Made by a program: the position numbers and the translations under genes. From CAIKMD01 sp036501365 (GTDB lineage: Bacteria; Pseudomonadota; Alphaproteobacteria; ATCC43930; CGMCC-115725): a stretch of DNA of 64,000 nucleotides. Below the pieces are notes generated by a model, which did no database searches, was not told the origin of the DNA, and saw only the letters and a list, made by a program, of their open reading frames with translations. Location of the stretch: assembly GCA_036501365.1 (NCBI GenBank), contig DASYAL010000019.1, positions 60,539 through 124,538 of the forward strand, written 5' to 3'. Of the stretch, positions 28,527-37,032 are shown piece by piece; position 1 is the first letter of the stretch; each line of letters starts with the position of its first letter.

Positions 28527-28964
28527 TTATTTTTCCGCCTGGAGCTTTTCCGCCAGCATCGGCAGCGCGCGGATGTCGTAGCCCTTGGCCGCGGCCTCGG
28601 CGACCAGCGCCAGCGGGCTTGCGCCCTCGTTCAGCACGCGGGTGAGCGCATACATCAGATAGCAGCGCGTGCCGCTGCGGCAATGGGCGAGGATCGGCTT
28701 GCCCTCGCGCAGCAAGAGGTTCTGGAAATCATGCACATCCTTGCGCGAGATGGCCGAGGAGACGATCGGCAGATAGACGTAGTCGAGGCCCTGCTTCTTC
28801 GCCTCGGCCTCGGCGGTGGCGTGATCGAGCTGGCCCGGCTCTTCGTTGTCGGGCCGGTTGTTGATCACGGTCGCGTAGCCGCCCTTGGCAAAGGCGGCCA
28901 AATCATCGAGCGAGATTTGCGCGGCGACGCTGAACTGGTCGTTAACCTTGGTCGGCTCGGTCAT
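28527..28964 (-). CDS. DUF442 / TIGR01244-type phosphatase-like protein
   Basis: 145 residues starting at MTEPTKVNDQFSVAAQISLDDL, selected because CCGGAGGCCG lies just upstream. It carries the Cys-phosphatase loop AHCRSGTRCYL (HCxxGxxR) plus VINNRPDNEEPGQ, the profile of the beta-lactamase-hydrolase-like phosphatase domain that is fused to an ETHE1-type sulfur dioxygenase in several bacteria. A role in sulfide or thiol handling is therefore plausible. It is upstream of the sulfatase on the same strand with 22 bases between them, so the two are probably cotranscribed. Confidence 0.85.
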   Translation of the reverse strand: MTEPTKVNDQFSVAAQISLDDLAAFAKGGYATVINNRPDNEEPGQLDHATAEAEAKKQGLDYVYLPIVSSAISRKDVHDFQNLLLREGKPILAHCRSGTRCYLMYALTRVLNEGASPLALVAEAAAKGYDIRALPMLAEKLQAEK

Positions 28965-29119
28965 GACGGCCTCCGGATTGATTGCGGGCAGCATAGCCCA
29001 GATTTGTGCGCTGCACGATGACCGGCTTGGCGCGCCGCGCCGAAGGACTATCTTATAGCCATGCCCATCGGCACGGCTCGCGCCGGCGAGGCCGGCCGCG
29101 CGGAGATAAGGAACCCGCC

Positions 29120-29551
29120 ATGAAGGTCGAATCGATCTTACGCAACAAGGGACGCAACGTTACGACGGTCGCGCCCGAAGCGCGCATCGCCACGGCCGTG
29201 GCGTTGCTGCGCCGGCACGCGATCGGCGCGCTGGTGGTCAGCCGCGACGGGGCGGCGATCGACGGCATCCTCAGCGAGCGCGACATCGTGATCGCGCTCG
29301 CCGATCATGGCGCCGCGACACTCGATCTCACCGTCGCCGCGCTGATGAGCCGCGAGGTGATCACCTGCCGGCGCGAGGACGCGGTCGCCGATCTCGCCGC
29401 GCTGATGACCGAACGGCGCATCCGCCATCTGCCGGTGGTCGATCGCGGCGCGCTCGCCGGCATCGTCAGCATCGGCGACGTGGTGAAGCATCGCATCGAC
29501 GAGGTCGAGGGCGAGGCGAGCTCGATGCGCGAGTTCATCGCCAGCGCCTGA
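29120..29551 (+). CDS. Two-CBS-domain protein
   Basis: 143 residues. GGAGATAAGGA before the ATG at 29120 fixes the start. Two CBS motifs form one Bateman module: residues about 10-65 (TVAPEARIATAVALLRRHAIGALVV, DGILSERDI) and about 75-130 (CRREDAVADLAALMTERRIRHLPVVD, LAGIVSIGDVVK). Such stand-alone modules bind adenine nucleotides or NAD(H) and regulate partners in the cytoplasm. No fused effector exists, so the partner is unknown. Common throughout Alphaproteobacteria. Confidence 0.92.
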   Translation: MKVESILRNKGRNVTTVAPEARIATAVALLRRHAIGALVVSRDGAAIDGILSERDIVIALADHGAATLDLTVAALMSREVITCRREDAVADLAALMTERRIRHLPVVDRGALAGIVSIGDVVKHRIDEVEGEASSMREFIASA

Positions 29552-29568
29552 CCGGGCGCGATTCGCGC

Positions 29569-30834
29569 TTAGAGGAAAGTCCCGAAGGCGATGCCGGCGA
29601 AAGCGAGCGCGATCAGGACCGCGGCGGCGCCGCGGCTGGCGCGCCAGCCGGCGAACGCCACCGCGTAACCCGCTTTCAGCACGTTGTTCGAGGCGATCGC
29701 GACGAGGATCGCGGTCGCCGCCGTTGCGACCGGCAGCGCGCCGGTGCCGCCTTGCGCGAGGCTCAACACGAAAGGATCGATGTCGGTGAAGCCGACCACC
29801 GCCGCGAGGGCTTCGACGCCGGCAGCGCCGAAGCGGCTGCGCGCCCATTGCGTCGCGATCGAGATCACGACGAACAGCACCGCGAAGATCACCGCGGCCG
29901 TCAGCTCCAAGGGGTTGCGCGGCGGCGCGCTCGCGGCGGACGCGCTCGCCCCGTGCGCGAAGCGGTATTGCAGCGCCGCCAACGCGAGACCGGCGAGGAA
30001 CAGCACCGCCATCACCGGCGCGAGGTCTTGCGCCAGCGGCCAGTCGAAGACGGCGACGATGACAAGGATGCGCAGATACATCACCGAGGTCGCGAGCATG
30101 ATGCCGGTCTGCGCCAGCGCGCTCGATTCCGGCTGCGCGCCGGCGGCGCGCGCCAGCACCACGGTGGTCGCGGTCGAGGAATAAAGCCCGCCGAGGCAGG
30201 CGACGGCGAGATCGCTGTCGGCCGGCGCAAGGAAGCGCTGCAGCAGGTAGCTGGCGTAAGAGAGGGTGCACACCGCGAGCAGCGCGAGCCACGCCTTGTA
30301 CGGCGTAATCGCGGTGAGGCTCGTCACCGGCTCGTTCGGCAACAGCGGCAGCACGATGCCGGTGAGGATCAGGAATTTTGCCGCGGTCGCGATCTCGTCC
30401 ATCTCGACTCGCGCGGCGAGCGCATGCAGCTGCTCGCGCGCGGTGAGGAGCAGCACCGCCGCAACCGTGGTGGCGACCGCGACCCAGGGCGGGAACGCCA
30501 GCGCCACCGGCCCGATCAGATAGGCAAGCGTCGCGCAAACCGGCGCCACGAGCTCGACGCTGCGCTGCTCGGGCTCGGCGGCGCGCGCTTGCTCCCAGTA
30601 GGCGATGGTGAGCCAGACGCCGAGCGCGATCAGACCCGCGGCCAGCAGCAGCCGGGATGTGTCGAGCAGGTAGAGCAGCGCGCCCGCCAGCGCCAGAAGC
30701 GGGAAGGTGCGGATGCCGCCGGGACGCTGCAGACCGGTATGGGCATGGAACTGCTCGACGGCGAGGCCGAAGAACAACGACAGGCCGAGCGACAACGCAA
30801 AGCCAATGACCGACAGGCCGGCAGGCGAAGACAC
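29569..30834 (-). CDS. MgtC-like / DUF4010 membrane protein
   Basis: 421-residue integral membrane protein with about 11-12 hydrophobic helices. The N-terminal part (about 5-135) is MgtC/SapB-like (LGLSLFFGLAVEQFHAHTGLQRPGGIRTFPLLALAGALLY), with the Gly-Leu-Gln-Arg and Gly-x-Arg-Thr-Phe marks. The rest is the DUF4010 region (GLYSSTATTVVLARAAG, VVGFTDIDPFVLSLAQGG). Transport or regulatory function is unproven in this family. It converges on the CBS gene 17 bases away and is divergent from the tRNA. Confidence 0.85.
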   Translation of the reverse strand: MSSPAGLSVIGFALSLGLSLFFGLAVEQFHAHTGLQRPGGIRTFPLLALAGALLYLLDTSRLLLAAGLIALGVWLTIAYWEQARAAEPEQRSVELVAPVCATLAYLIGPVALAFPPWVAVATTVAAVLLLTAREQLHALAARVEMDEIATAAKFLILTGIVLPLLPNEPVTSLTAITPYKAWLALLAVCTLSYASYLLQRFLAPADSDLAVACLGGLYSSTATTVVLARAAGAQPESSALAQTGIMLATSVMYLRILVIVAVFDWPLAQDLAPVMAVLFLAGLALAALQYRFAHGASASAASAPPRNPLELTAAVIFAVLFVVISIATQWARSRFGAAGVEALAAVVGFTDIDPFVLSLAQGGTGALPVATAATAILVAIASNNVLKAGYAVAFAGWRASRGAAAVLIALAFAGIAFGTFL

Positions 30835-30898
30835 TTGTTCCCCCGAAGACTGCCTTGCCTTGCGAGCATCGCCGCCGAACCGGTATAAATCAAGTCAC

Positions 30899-30972
30899 GC
30901 GGGTGTAGCTCAATGGTAGAGCAGAAGCTTCCCAAGCTTACGACGAGGGTTCGATTCCCTTCACCCGCTCCA
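30899..30972 (+). tRNA. tRNA-Gly (anticodon CCC)
   Basis: Cloverleaf with acceptor GCGGGTG/CACCCGC, D arm GCTCAATGGTAGAGC, anticodon loop TTCCCAA (anticodon CCC at 30931-30933), T arm with GGGTTCGATTCCC, and an encoded CCA end (30970-30972). The first pair of the anticodon stem is a G-A mismatch, as in other alphaproteobacterial copies I recall. It reads GGG codons. Confidence 0.95.
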
Positions 30973-30980
30973 GCCCCAGC

Positions 30981-31391
30981 TTATTTCTTGGCGCCGGTCT
31001 CGCGATCGATCTCGGCCAGCACCTCGAGCACGATGCGCTGCGTGTCGAGCGCTGCCGGGAAGCCGCAATAGCACGCGACCTGAAGGCAGACCTCGCGCAG
31101 TTCTTCGCGCGTCATGCCGTTGTTGATTGCGCCGCGCACATGGAGGCGCAACTCGTGCGGCCGGTTCAGCGCGGCGATCATGCCGAGATTGAGGACGCTG
31201 CGGCTGCGCTTGTCGAGGCCGGGCCGGTTCCAGATATCTTCCCAACAATTCTCGGTGACCAGAACCTGCATCGGCCAGGTGAAATCATCGGCCGCAGCGA
31301 TCGACTTGTCGACATAAACGTCGCCGACCACCGCGCGCCGCGTCTTCAATCCGCGCTCGAACTTTTCGCTCCGCTCTCTAGACTGTGCCAT
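30981..31391 (-). CDS. Carboxymuconolactone decarboxylase-family protein, PcaC-like
   Basis: 136-residue AhpD/CMD-fold protein. The start at MAQSRERSEK is fixed by AAGGAG upstream. VLVTENCWEDIWNRPGLDKRSRSVLNLGMIAAL and RLHVRGAINNGMTREELREVCLQVACYCGFPAA match 4-carboxymuconolactone decarboxylase (PcaC), which acts in the protocatechuate branch of the beta-ketoadipate pathway. No other pca genes are nearby, so a generic peroxidase-like or decarboxylase role is equally likely. It is divergent from msrB with a 57-base gap. Confidence 0.88.
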   Translation of the reverse strand: MAQSRERSEKFERGLKTRRAVVGDVYVDKSIAAADDFTWPMQVLVTENCWEDIWNRPGLDKRSRSVLNLGMIAALNRPHELRLHVRGAINNGMTREELREVCLQVACYCGFPAALDTQRIVLEVLAEIDRETGAKK

Positions 31392-31448
31392 GATCGGCTC
31401 CTTATCTCGGGATCGCCGATAGTGGATCATGGCAAGGAGGCGCGAAAG

Positions 31449-31847
31449 ATGGAGCGGACCTATCCGGTGACGCATAGCGATGCGGAATGGCGGCGCATCC
31501 TGACCCCCGAGCAATACGATGTCATGCGCGGCCACGGCACCGAGGCGCCCGGCAGCTGCGCGCTGCTTTCGGAAAAACGCGCCGGCAAATTCTCTTGCGG
31601 CGGCTGCGGCCAGACCCTCTTCGAGGCGAAGCGCAAATTCGAGAGCGGCACCGGCTGGCCGAGCTTCGACGAGCCGATCGCCGGCGCGATCGAGACCACC
31701 ACCGACAGCTCTCATGGCATGGTACGCGTCGAGGTGCATTGCGCCAATTGCGGCAGCCATCTCGGCCACGTCTTCGATGACGGGCCGCCGCCGACACATC
31801 AGCGCTATTGCATCAACGGCGTCGCGTTGAACTTCACGCCCGCGTGA
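31449..31847 (+). CDS. msrB: Peptide-methionine (R)-S-oxide reductase
   Basis: 132-residue MsrB that repairs methionine-R-sulfoxide in oxidised proteins. Zinc is held by CGGC (50-53 region) and CANC (98-101 region). GTGWPSF and HLGHVFDDGP are family signatures, and the catalytic Cys is in QRYCINGVALNF. AAGGAGG lies about 12 bases upstream of the ATG. A resolving Cys may be Cys37 in PGSCALL. It is the only gene of its strand here, divergent from the PcaC-like gene. Cytoplasmic; no signal peptide is seen. Confidence 0.97.
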   Translation: MERTYPVTHSDAEWRRILTPEQYDVMRGHGTEAPGSCALLSEKRAGKFSCGGCGQTLFEAKRKFESGTGWPSFDEPIAGAIETTTDSSHGMVRVEVHCANCGSHLGHVFDDGPPPTHQRYCINGVALNFTPA

Positions 31848-31860
31848 CGACGCGCTGCTT

Positions 31861-31938
31861 TCAGTGCCACAGCAGCAAGATGATAATGATCACCGGGATC
31901 GGGATGCCCAACAGCCACAGTAAAATTCCACGGCCCAC
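31861..31938 (-). CDS. 25-residue hydrophobic membrane peptide
   Basis: A GTG start, preceded by AAAAGGAG at ideal spacing, opens a 25-codon frame ending in TGA. The peptide is an N-terminal VGRG followed by ILLWLLGIPIPVIIIILLLW and a final His, a single transmembrane segment with a Pro-x-Pro kink. The strong ribosome site and the fully hydrophobic, codon-biased sequence argue for a real gene. I recall similar tiny GRGILLWLLG-type proteins annotated as hypothetical in proteobacteria, but no function. It lies between msrB (convergent) and the luciferase-like gene, 65 bases downstream of the latter's start side. Confidence 0.65.
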   Translation of the reverse strand: MGRGILLWLLGIPIPVIIIILLLWH

Positions 31939-32003
31939 GCGCAGCTCCTTTTCTGTCCTCCTTCAATCGGAGACGGCTGCGATGGTTCCGGAATGTTTGC
32001 GAT

Positions 32004-33152
32004 CTAGGCAGCGGGCAGCCGCAGTCCCGCCGCGACGAGACGCGGCATGACCTCGCGCTGCCAGGCGATCAGGCCGCCGAGGTAATCGACCCAGCTCAGG
32101 AGAATGCCGTCGAGGCCGATGCGGCTGAACTTGAGAAGCTCGGCGACGATGCGGTCGGGCGTGCCGACCAGCGGCACGCCGCCCCAGCCCGCCTTGATGC
32201 TGAACTTGATCGCCTCACGCGCTTCGGGCAGCAAGCGTTGCATCTGCTGGCCCTGGATGGTGAGAATGTTCTCGACCGCGGGATCGTCGCCGAGCTCGAT
32301 CACATAGCGGCGGAGATAATCGTCGGCCTCTTTCTGGGTCGCGCGCTGCACGACATAGGCATTGCCCCAGATCTGGATCTCGCGGCCATGCTCCTCGCGC
32401 GCGAGCCGGCGATAGCTCTCGATATGCGCCTTGGTCTTGTCGATGTCGTTCGGATCGAGATGGATGAACGCCATGTCGGCATATTTCACCGCGAAATCGC
32501 GGCCCTTGCCCGAACTGCCGGCATTCATCAGCGGCGGAAACGGCTTTTGGATCGGCTTCGGCATCGCGAAGCCCTTGGCGACGCGCAGGAACTTGCCCTC
32601 GAAATCGAATTCCTCCTCGCGCGTCCAGAGCAGCTTCATGATCTCGATCCATTCCGCCGCGTAGTCGTAGCGGATGTCGTGCTCCATGATGTCGCGACCG
32701 AACATCTCGAGCTCGGGCGCGAACCAGCCGCAGACGATATTGAGCGCGAAGCGGCCGTTGCCGATGTGATCGACGGTGGTCGCCTGTTTCGCCGCCATGA
32801 TCGGATGGACGGTCGGCACATGCGAGGTCGTCAGCACGCAGGCGTGCTTGGTCGCCTGGGCGATGCCGGCGGCCCAGGTGTAGGTGTCGAAATTGGTGCC
32901 GTTGAAATTGGTCTCGCCGCCGAAGCCCTTCCAGCGCGCGACCGGCACCAGCGCCTCGTAGCCGAAGCGGTCGGCGGTCTCGCAGATCGCGAGCGTTTCG
33001 GCCCAGCTCGCGCCGAAGCGCTCTGCGGCAGTGGTGACGGCGCAGCCATTGCTGACATTGACGCCGAAGAGGCCGAGCTTCAGCCGGTTCGGGCCGAAGA
33101 GCGGATTGGTCCCACGTCTAGGGTCAGGGGCGCGCGGATCGGGGTTCGACAT
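32004..33152 (-). CDS. LLM-class flavin-dependent monooxygenase, RutA/SfnG-like
   Basis: 382-residue bacterial-luciferase-like TIM barrel using FMNH2 supplied by a separate reductase. KLGLFGVNVSNGCAV at the first strand, WKGFGGETNFNGTNFDTYTWAAG, HPIMAAKQATTVDHIGNGRFALNIVCGW and the late VPLVGTPDRI are the family marks. The FGGxTxF insertion recalls RutA (pyrimidine oxygenase), while overall form also fits dimethylsulfone monooxygenase SfnG. Given the sulfatase and sulfonate-type importer 4 kb away an organosulfur substrate is possible but not shown. The FMN reductase at 20552 is too far to be called its partner. Confidence 0.88.
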   Translation of the reverse strand: MSNPDPRAPDPRRGTNPLFGPNRLKLGLFGVNVSNGCAVTTAAERFGASWAETLAICETADRFGYEALVPVARWKGFGGETNFNGTNFDTYTWAAGIAQATKHACVLTTSHVPTVHPIMAAKQATTVDHIGNGRFALNIVCGWFAPELEMFGRDIMEHDIRYDYAAEWIEIMKLLWTREEEFDFEGKFLRVAKGFAMPKPIQKPFPPLMNAGSSGKGRDFAVKYADMAFIHLDPNDIDKTKAHIESYRRLAREEHGREIQIWGNAYVVQRATQKEADDYLRRYVIELGDDPAVENILTIQGQQMQRLLPEAREAIKFSIKAGWGGVPLVGTPDRIVAELLKFSRIGLDGILLSWVDYLGGLIAWQREVMPRLVAAGLRLPAA

Positions 33153-33203
33153 GACGCCCGAGACTATGCGGGCGGCGGCGGCGCGCGTAAAGCGCCGCGC
33201 CGC

Positions 33204-34682
33204 TCAGAACGCGAAGGCGTAAAGCGCGCTGTCGCCCGCGACATAAAGCCGGTCCGGCGTTGCGATCAGCGTCTCGAAATGGCGCAGGCCGCGCATCGCG
33301 CCGGTGACGACCAGCCGTTCGCCGGTATCGCCGCGGAAGCCGTAGAGCCGGTCATCGCCCTCCGCGCCGAGCATCCAGACGATCGGATTGCTGTGCCCGT
33401 CGGTGGTGGTGACGATCGGCGCGCCGCGGCCACCGATCGCGCCGCACCAGACCGTTGCGATCGCCGGCGGCGCGGCGGTGATCTTCAGCACGGTGAGATC
33501 GTGGCTCGCCCGGTCCGCAGGGCAATCGGTGCCCCGTGCCTCGAAAGCGACATAGGTTGCATCGCCCACCGGGAACGCCGCCGTCGCGGTGCGGATCGGA
33601 CCGGACGAGACCTGCCGCGTGGCGAGCGCGTGGCCGATGCCACCGAGATTGCGCCCGTCGAGAAGGTAGGCTTTGCCGTCCTTGCCGAGCGCCAGAACCA
33701 TCGACGCGGCACCGTTCGGCTCCGGCACATCGAGCAGCGCCGGCGCCACGCCGCCGAGATCCTGATCGCGCGCGTCGAGCGCGCGCCAGTCGCTCGGCGC
33801 GAAATAGTCCTTGGTCGCGTTCGAGAAGCGCAGATCGGGCGGCAAGCGGATGACCGCCTCGCCGTCACTCCATTGCTGCGTGTCCATGGTGTTGCCGGTC
33901 GCGATATAGAGCGACGTGCCGTCGCTGCTGATCCCAGCCGGGGCCCAGATGGCGCCGGCCTGCGCCGCGGTCCGCCAACTCGTCAGCTGATGCGGCGCGG
34001 CGAGCTTGGCGCCGACGACCCAGCCGTGATAGCTGGCGCAATCGCCGAAATGGCCGCCAAAACCCACGTAGACGCTGTCGCCCAACAGTGCGAGCGCGGC
34101 GCGTTGATTCTGATTGCGTGCCGTAAAGCCGGAGACCGTCGCGCCCACATCGACCGGCCAACCCGACAGCACCGAGCCGTCCCGGAGCGACAGGCCGAAG
34201 ACGGCATGCTCGGGCTGTCCCGCGGCGCCCATGATCATCGCGTCGAGATAGATCGCCTGGCCGCGCGGATCGATCACCGGCGTGCCCGTGATGCCGAGCG
34301 GGTCGATATTGCCGCAGGGCAAGGCCGCGCGCGGCACCGGCTTGCCGAGCGAGCGCTGCCATGCCGTCTGGCCGCTCGCCGCATCGAGCGCATAGACCGT
34401 GTCGTCCTCGGTCGCGACCAGCACCAAGGCCTGCCCTCCATCGGGATGCCAGAAGAGCGGCTGGGCATAGACATGGCCCGCGATCGCGGCGTGGAAGGCC
34501 GAGTCGGGGTGAAGGCCGCGGGCGCGGTCGGGCGTGAGATTCGGGATGACGAAATCGCCGCTGCGTGCGGCATCGGCGTGATAGCTCAGCACCTCGCCGG
34601 TCGGGCCGGCAGCGCGGCTCATGCTTGGAAGCGCTAGCAGCGCCGACGCGATGACGATGGCGGCAAGAAACGGCTTTGTCAT
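33204..34682 (-). CDS. Secreted PQQ-enzyme-like beta-propeller protein
   Basis: 492 residues. The start MTKPFLAAIVIASALLALPSMSRAAG is a standard Sec signal peptide, so the extra 28 codons upstream are not used. The mature part is a seven- to eight-bladed propeller with PQQ-type blade wording (VLVATEDDTVYALDAASGQTAWQRSLG, GTPVIDPRGQAIYLDAM, SLYIATGNTMD, RLYVAGDSALYAF). It lacks the vicinal disulfide and calcium-site pattern I would expect of a quinoprotein alcohol dehydrogenase, so catalysis is doubtful; a structural or assembly role is possible. Several Cys (CGNID, CASYHGW, TDCPADR, WCGAIGG) may form disulfides. Monocistronic. Confidence 0.78.
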   Translation of the reverse strand: MTKPFLAAIVIASALLALPSMSRAAGPTGEVLSYHADAARSGDFVIPNLTPDRARGLHPDSAFHAAIAGHVYAQPLFWHPDGGQALVLVATEDDTVYALDAASGQTAWQRSLGKPVPRAALPCGNIDPLGITGTPVIDPRGQAIYLDAMIMGAAGQPEHAVFGLSLRDGSVLSGWPVDVGATVSGFTARNQNQRAALALLGDSVYVGFGGHFGDCASYHGWVVGAKLAAPHQLTSWRTAAQAGAIWAPAGISSDGTSLYIATGNTMDTQQWSDGEAVIRLPPDLRFSNATKDYFAPSDWRALDARDQDLGGVAPALLDVPEPNGAASMVLALGKDGKAYLLDGRNLGGIGHALATRQVSSGPIRTATAAFPVGDATYVAFEARGTDCPADRASHDLTVLKITAAPPAIATVWCGAIGGRGAPIVTTTDGHSNPIVWMLGAEGDDRLYGFRGDTGERLVVTGAMRGLRHFETLIATPDRLYVAGDSALYAFAF

Positions 34683-34795
34683 GACCGGCCCTCGGTTGGC
34701 GGCAGGCGATCGCAGGATAAACCGTGGCATGGCGATAAGGGTTGCCGCCGCCGCGGTTCCAGGCATGATGGCATCGGCAACGCGAAGGAGGCCCG

Positions 34796-35509
34796 ATGCG
34801 CGAGCTCGACCAATTGCTGCATGACCTGGTGGTGGCGAACCGGATTCTCGCCCATGAGGGAGTCGTCGACGCCTACGGCCATGTCAGCCTCCGCCATCCC
34901 GACCGGCCCGATCGGTTCTTCCTTTCGGTCTCGCGCAGCCCTGAGCTCGTGACCCGCGCCGATCTCCTCGAATTCGATCTCGACTGCAATCCGATCGATC
35001 AGCGCGGCCGCTCCATCTATATCGAGCGGCCGATCCATGGCGGCATCTACCAAGCGCGGCCTGATGTGCAATCGGTGATCCACAACCATTCGCATGAAGT
35101 GATCCCCTTTAGCATCTCCAAGACCACCCGGCTGCGGCCGGTCTTTCACACCGGGGCATCGATGGGCGCCCATATTCCCGTCTGGGACATCCGCGAGAAG
35201 TTCGGCGACACCAATCTCCTCGTCACCACCCTGGCGCAGGGTCAGGATCTGGCAAAAGCGCTCGGCCCGGGGTCGGTCTGCCTGATGCGCGGCCATGGCT
35301 GCGCGGTGGCCGGCGAATCTCTCTATGATACAGTGCATACTGCGGTTTTCCTCCAAGACAACGCCAAGCTTCAGGCCGCTGGTCTGCGCCTCGGCGAGGT
35401 CACCTATCTGACCGATGGCGAGGTCGCGAAGGCCGGGCATAACCCGCAGGATCGCAACTCCCGGGCCTGGGAATATTGGTCGCGCCGCTGCGGCGCCGAC
35501 CGGCTTTAA
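34796..35509 (+). CDS. Class II aldolase/adducin-family protein
   Basis: 237-residue zinc enzyme fold shared by fuculose-phosphate aldolase, ribulose-phosphate 4-epimerase and several decarboxylases. HEGVVDAYGHVSLR is the phosphate/substrate loop, the zinc pair is in VIHNHSHEVIPFS, and the third ligand in LMRGHGCAVAG. The short SRSPELVT loop in place of the usual Ser/Thr phosphate-binding segment suggests a non-phosphorylated substrate. GAAGGAGG precedes the ATG. It stands alone between divergent genes. Many similar genes occur near aromatic or hydroxy-acid catabolism. Confidence 0.9.
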   Translation: MRELDQLLHDLVVANRILAHEGVVDAYGHVSLRHPDRPDRFFLSVSRSPELVTRADLLEFDLDCNPIDQRGRSIYIERPIHGGIYQARPDVQSVIHNHSHEVIPFSISKTTRLRPVFHTGASMGAHIPVWDIREKFGDTNLLVTTLAQGQDLAKALGPGSVCLMRGHGCAVAGESLYDTVHTAVFLQDNAKLQAAGLRLGEVTYLTDGEVAKAGHNPQDRNSRAWEYWSRRCGADRL

Positions 35510-35615
35510 CAAGGCGTTCTTGATCTCGGCCTGTTCCGCTCCGATTACCCTGAATTATAGTCATTTATTCCGAGCCTTTTAAATTTCTTAACCTGATCAT
35601 GGCTTTACTATTGCC

Positions 35616-37001
35616 ATGGCAATACGGCGGGCCGCCCTCACACCGGAGCCGATCCGGCTCGAGCAAAGCCAGCTCGACAAGATCCTGGTCGCGCATGAAC
35701 AATATCTCGCGCGCCGGCCGGATGGCGCTCGCGCGGAGCTGGCGCATTACGACCTGACCGACCGCATCTTCACCCGCCGCGATCTCTCCCATGCCGATCT
35801 GAGCGAGGCGCGGTTGGTCCGCGCGATGCTCGACGACACCAAGCTGCGGATGGCGACCCTCGTCGGCGCCGATCTCAGCATGGCGAATGCCAACCGCGTC
35901 AACTTGACTGCCGCCGATCTGCGCGGTGTGTCGTTCCGCGGCGCGCAACTCAACGGCGCGCTGATGACGGAAGCCAACCTGTCCGAGATCGCCCTGCCGG
36001 TCCTTGGCGAGGAGACCGCGCCGATCACCGGCAACGGCCGCTTCCGCCGCACCGATCTCAGCGCCGTCCAGGCCCAGGGCATCAACCTGACCGGCGCCAA
36101 GCTCGGCGGCTCGGTCGTGTTGCGTGCCGACTTCACCGACGCGGTGTTGCGCGGCGCCGATCTCCAGGACGCCGATATCCGCAACGCCAATTTCACCGGC
36201 GCCGATCTCGAAGCGGTCAATCTCAGCAATGCCAACCTCGCCGGCGTCAACCTTCAAGGCGCCGACCTGACCGGCGCGATCATCCAGGGTGCGATCTTCA
36301 ACGGCGCCAATATCAGCGGCGCGGTCTTCGACCCGCGCGCGATCAACGCGATCGAGCTGAGGGCTCTCGTCGCTTCGGCCTATCGCGCACCGACCGAGGA
36401 AGAGATCCGCGACGCGCTCGTACGTCACGGCATCTGGCTCGAGAGCGAAGGTCGGTCCGGCAAGCGTGCGATGCTGAGCGACGCCGATCTCGGGGGCAAG
36501 TGCATGGTGCGGGCGCAACTCGCCCTCGCCGTCCTTAGCAACGGCAAGCTCGTCGGCGCCGACCTGTCGCAGGCCGCCATGGCGATGATCGATCTCGGCG
36601 CCGCCGATCTGCGCGGCGCGACCCTAAAAAAGGCCGATTTGCGTGGCGCCCGCCTCAACCGCGCCCATCTCAACGACGCCGATCTTTCGGGCGCCGATCT
36701 CGGACCGGTCCGGTCGGTTGGCGCCGGCAAGCGCGATTTCCGCACCAATGGCGAGCGCGCCAAGTTCCACGCCGCCAATCTCAGCGGCACCCATCTGCGC
36801 GAGGCGCAGATGCCGGGCGCCGATTTCTCCGGCGCCAATCTCACGGACGCGGATCTGCGCGACGCCGATCTGCAGGCCGCGGTGTTCACCGGCGCCACGC
36901 TCGCAGGCGCCAATCTCGAAGGCGCCAACCTCACCGGCGCCAACCTCGCCGGGGTCGATCTCGGCGATACCTATCTCGACGGCGCCAAGGGCCTGCCCTG
37001 A
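35616..37001 (+). CDS. Pentapeptide-repeat protein
   Basis: 461 residues, mostly tandem A(D/N)LXX pentapeptides that wind into a right-handed quadrilateral beta-helix. There are two repeat blocks, about 48-248 and 285-460, split by a non-repeat domain (about 248-290, AINAIELRALVASAYRAPTEEEIRDALVRHG). The first 45 residues are a helical cap (LEQSQLDKILVAHEQYLARRP). No signal peptide or membrane segment, so it is cytosolic or a partner at the membrane. Related folds mimic DNA and protect gyrase (Qnr, MfpA), but most alphaproteobacterial members have no known role. Its 100-base upstream region is unusually AT-rich for this genome. Confidence 0.92.
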   Translation: MAIRRAALTPEPIRLEQSQLDKILVAHEQYLARRPDGARAELAHYDLTDRIFTRRDLSHADLSEARLVRAMLDDTKLRMATLVGADLSMANANRVNLTAADLRGVSFRGAQLNGALMTEANLSEIALPVLGEETAPITGNGRFRRTDLSAVQAQGINLTGAKLGGSVVLRADFTDAVLRGADLQDADIRNANFTGADLEAVNLSNANLAGVNLQGADLTGAIIQGAIFNGANISGAVFDPRAINAIELRALVASAYRAPTEEEIRDALVRHGIWLESEGRSGKRAMLSDADLGGKCMVRAQLALAVLSNGKLVGADLSQAAMAMIDLGAADLRGATLKKADLRGARLNRAHLNDADLSGADLGPVRSVGAGKRDFRTNGERAKFHAANLSGTHLREAQMPGADFSGANLTDADLRDADLQAAVFTGATLAGANLEGANLTGANLAGVDLGDTYLDGAKGLP

Positions 37002-37032
37002 GCCGTCCTGGCTGGCTTGACCGGCGCCCGAC

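Noticed and set aside
32238..34637. 799-codon open frame antisense to the luciferase-like and propeller genes
   Set aside because: Spans two independent real genes and has no domain; high-GC shadow.
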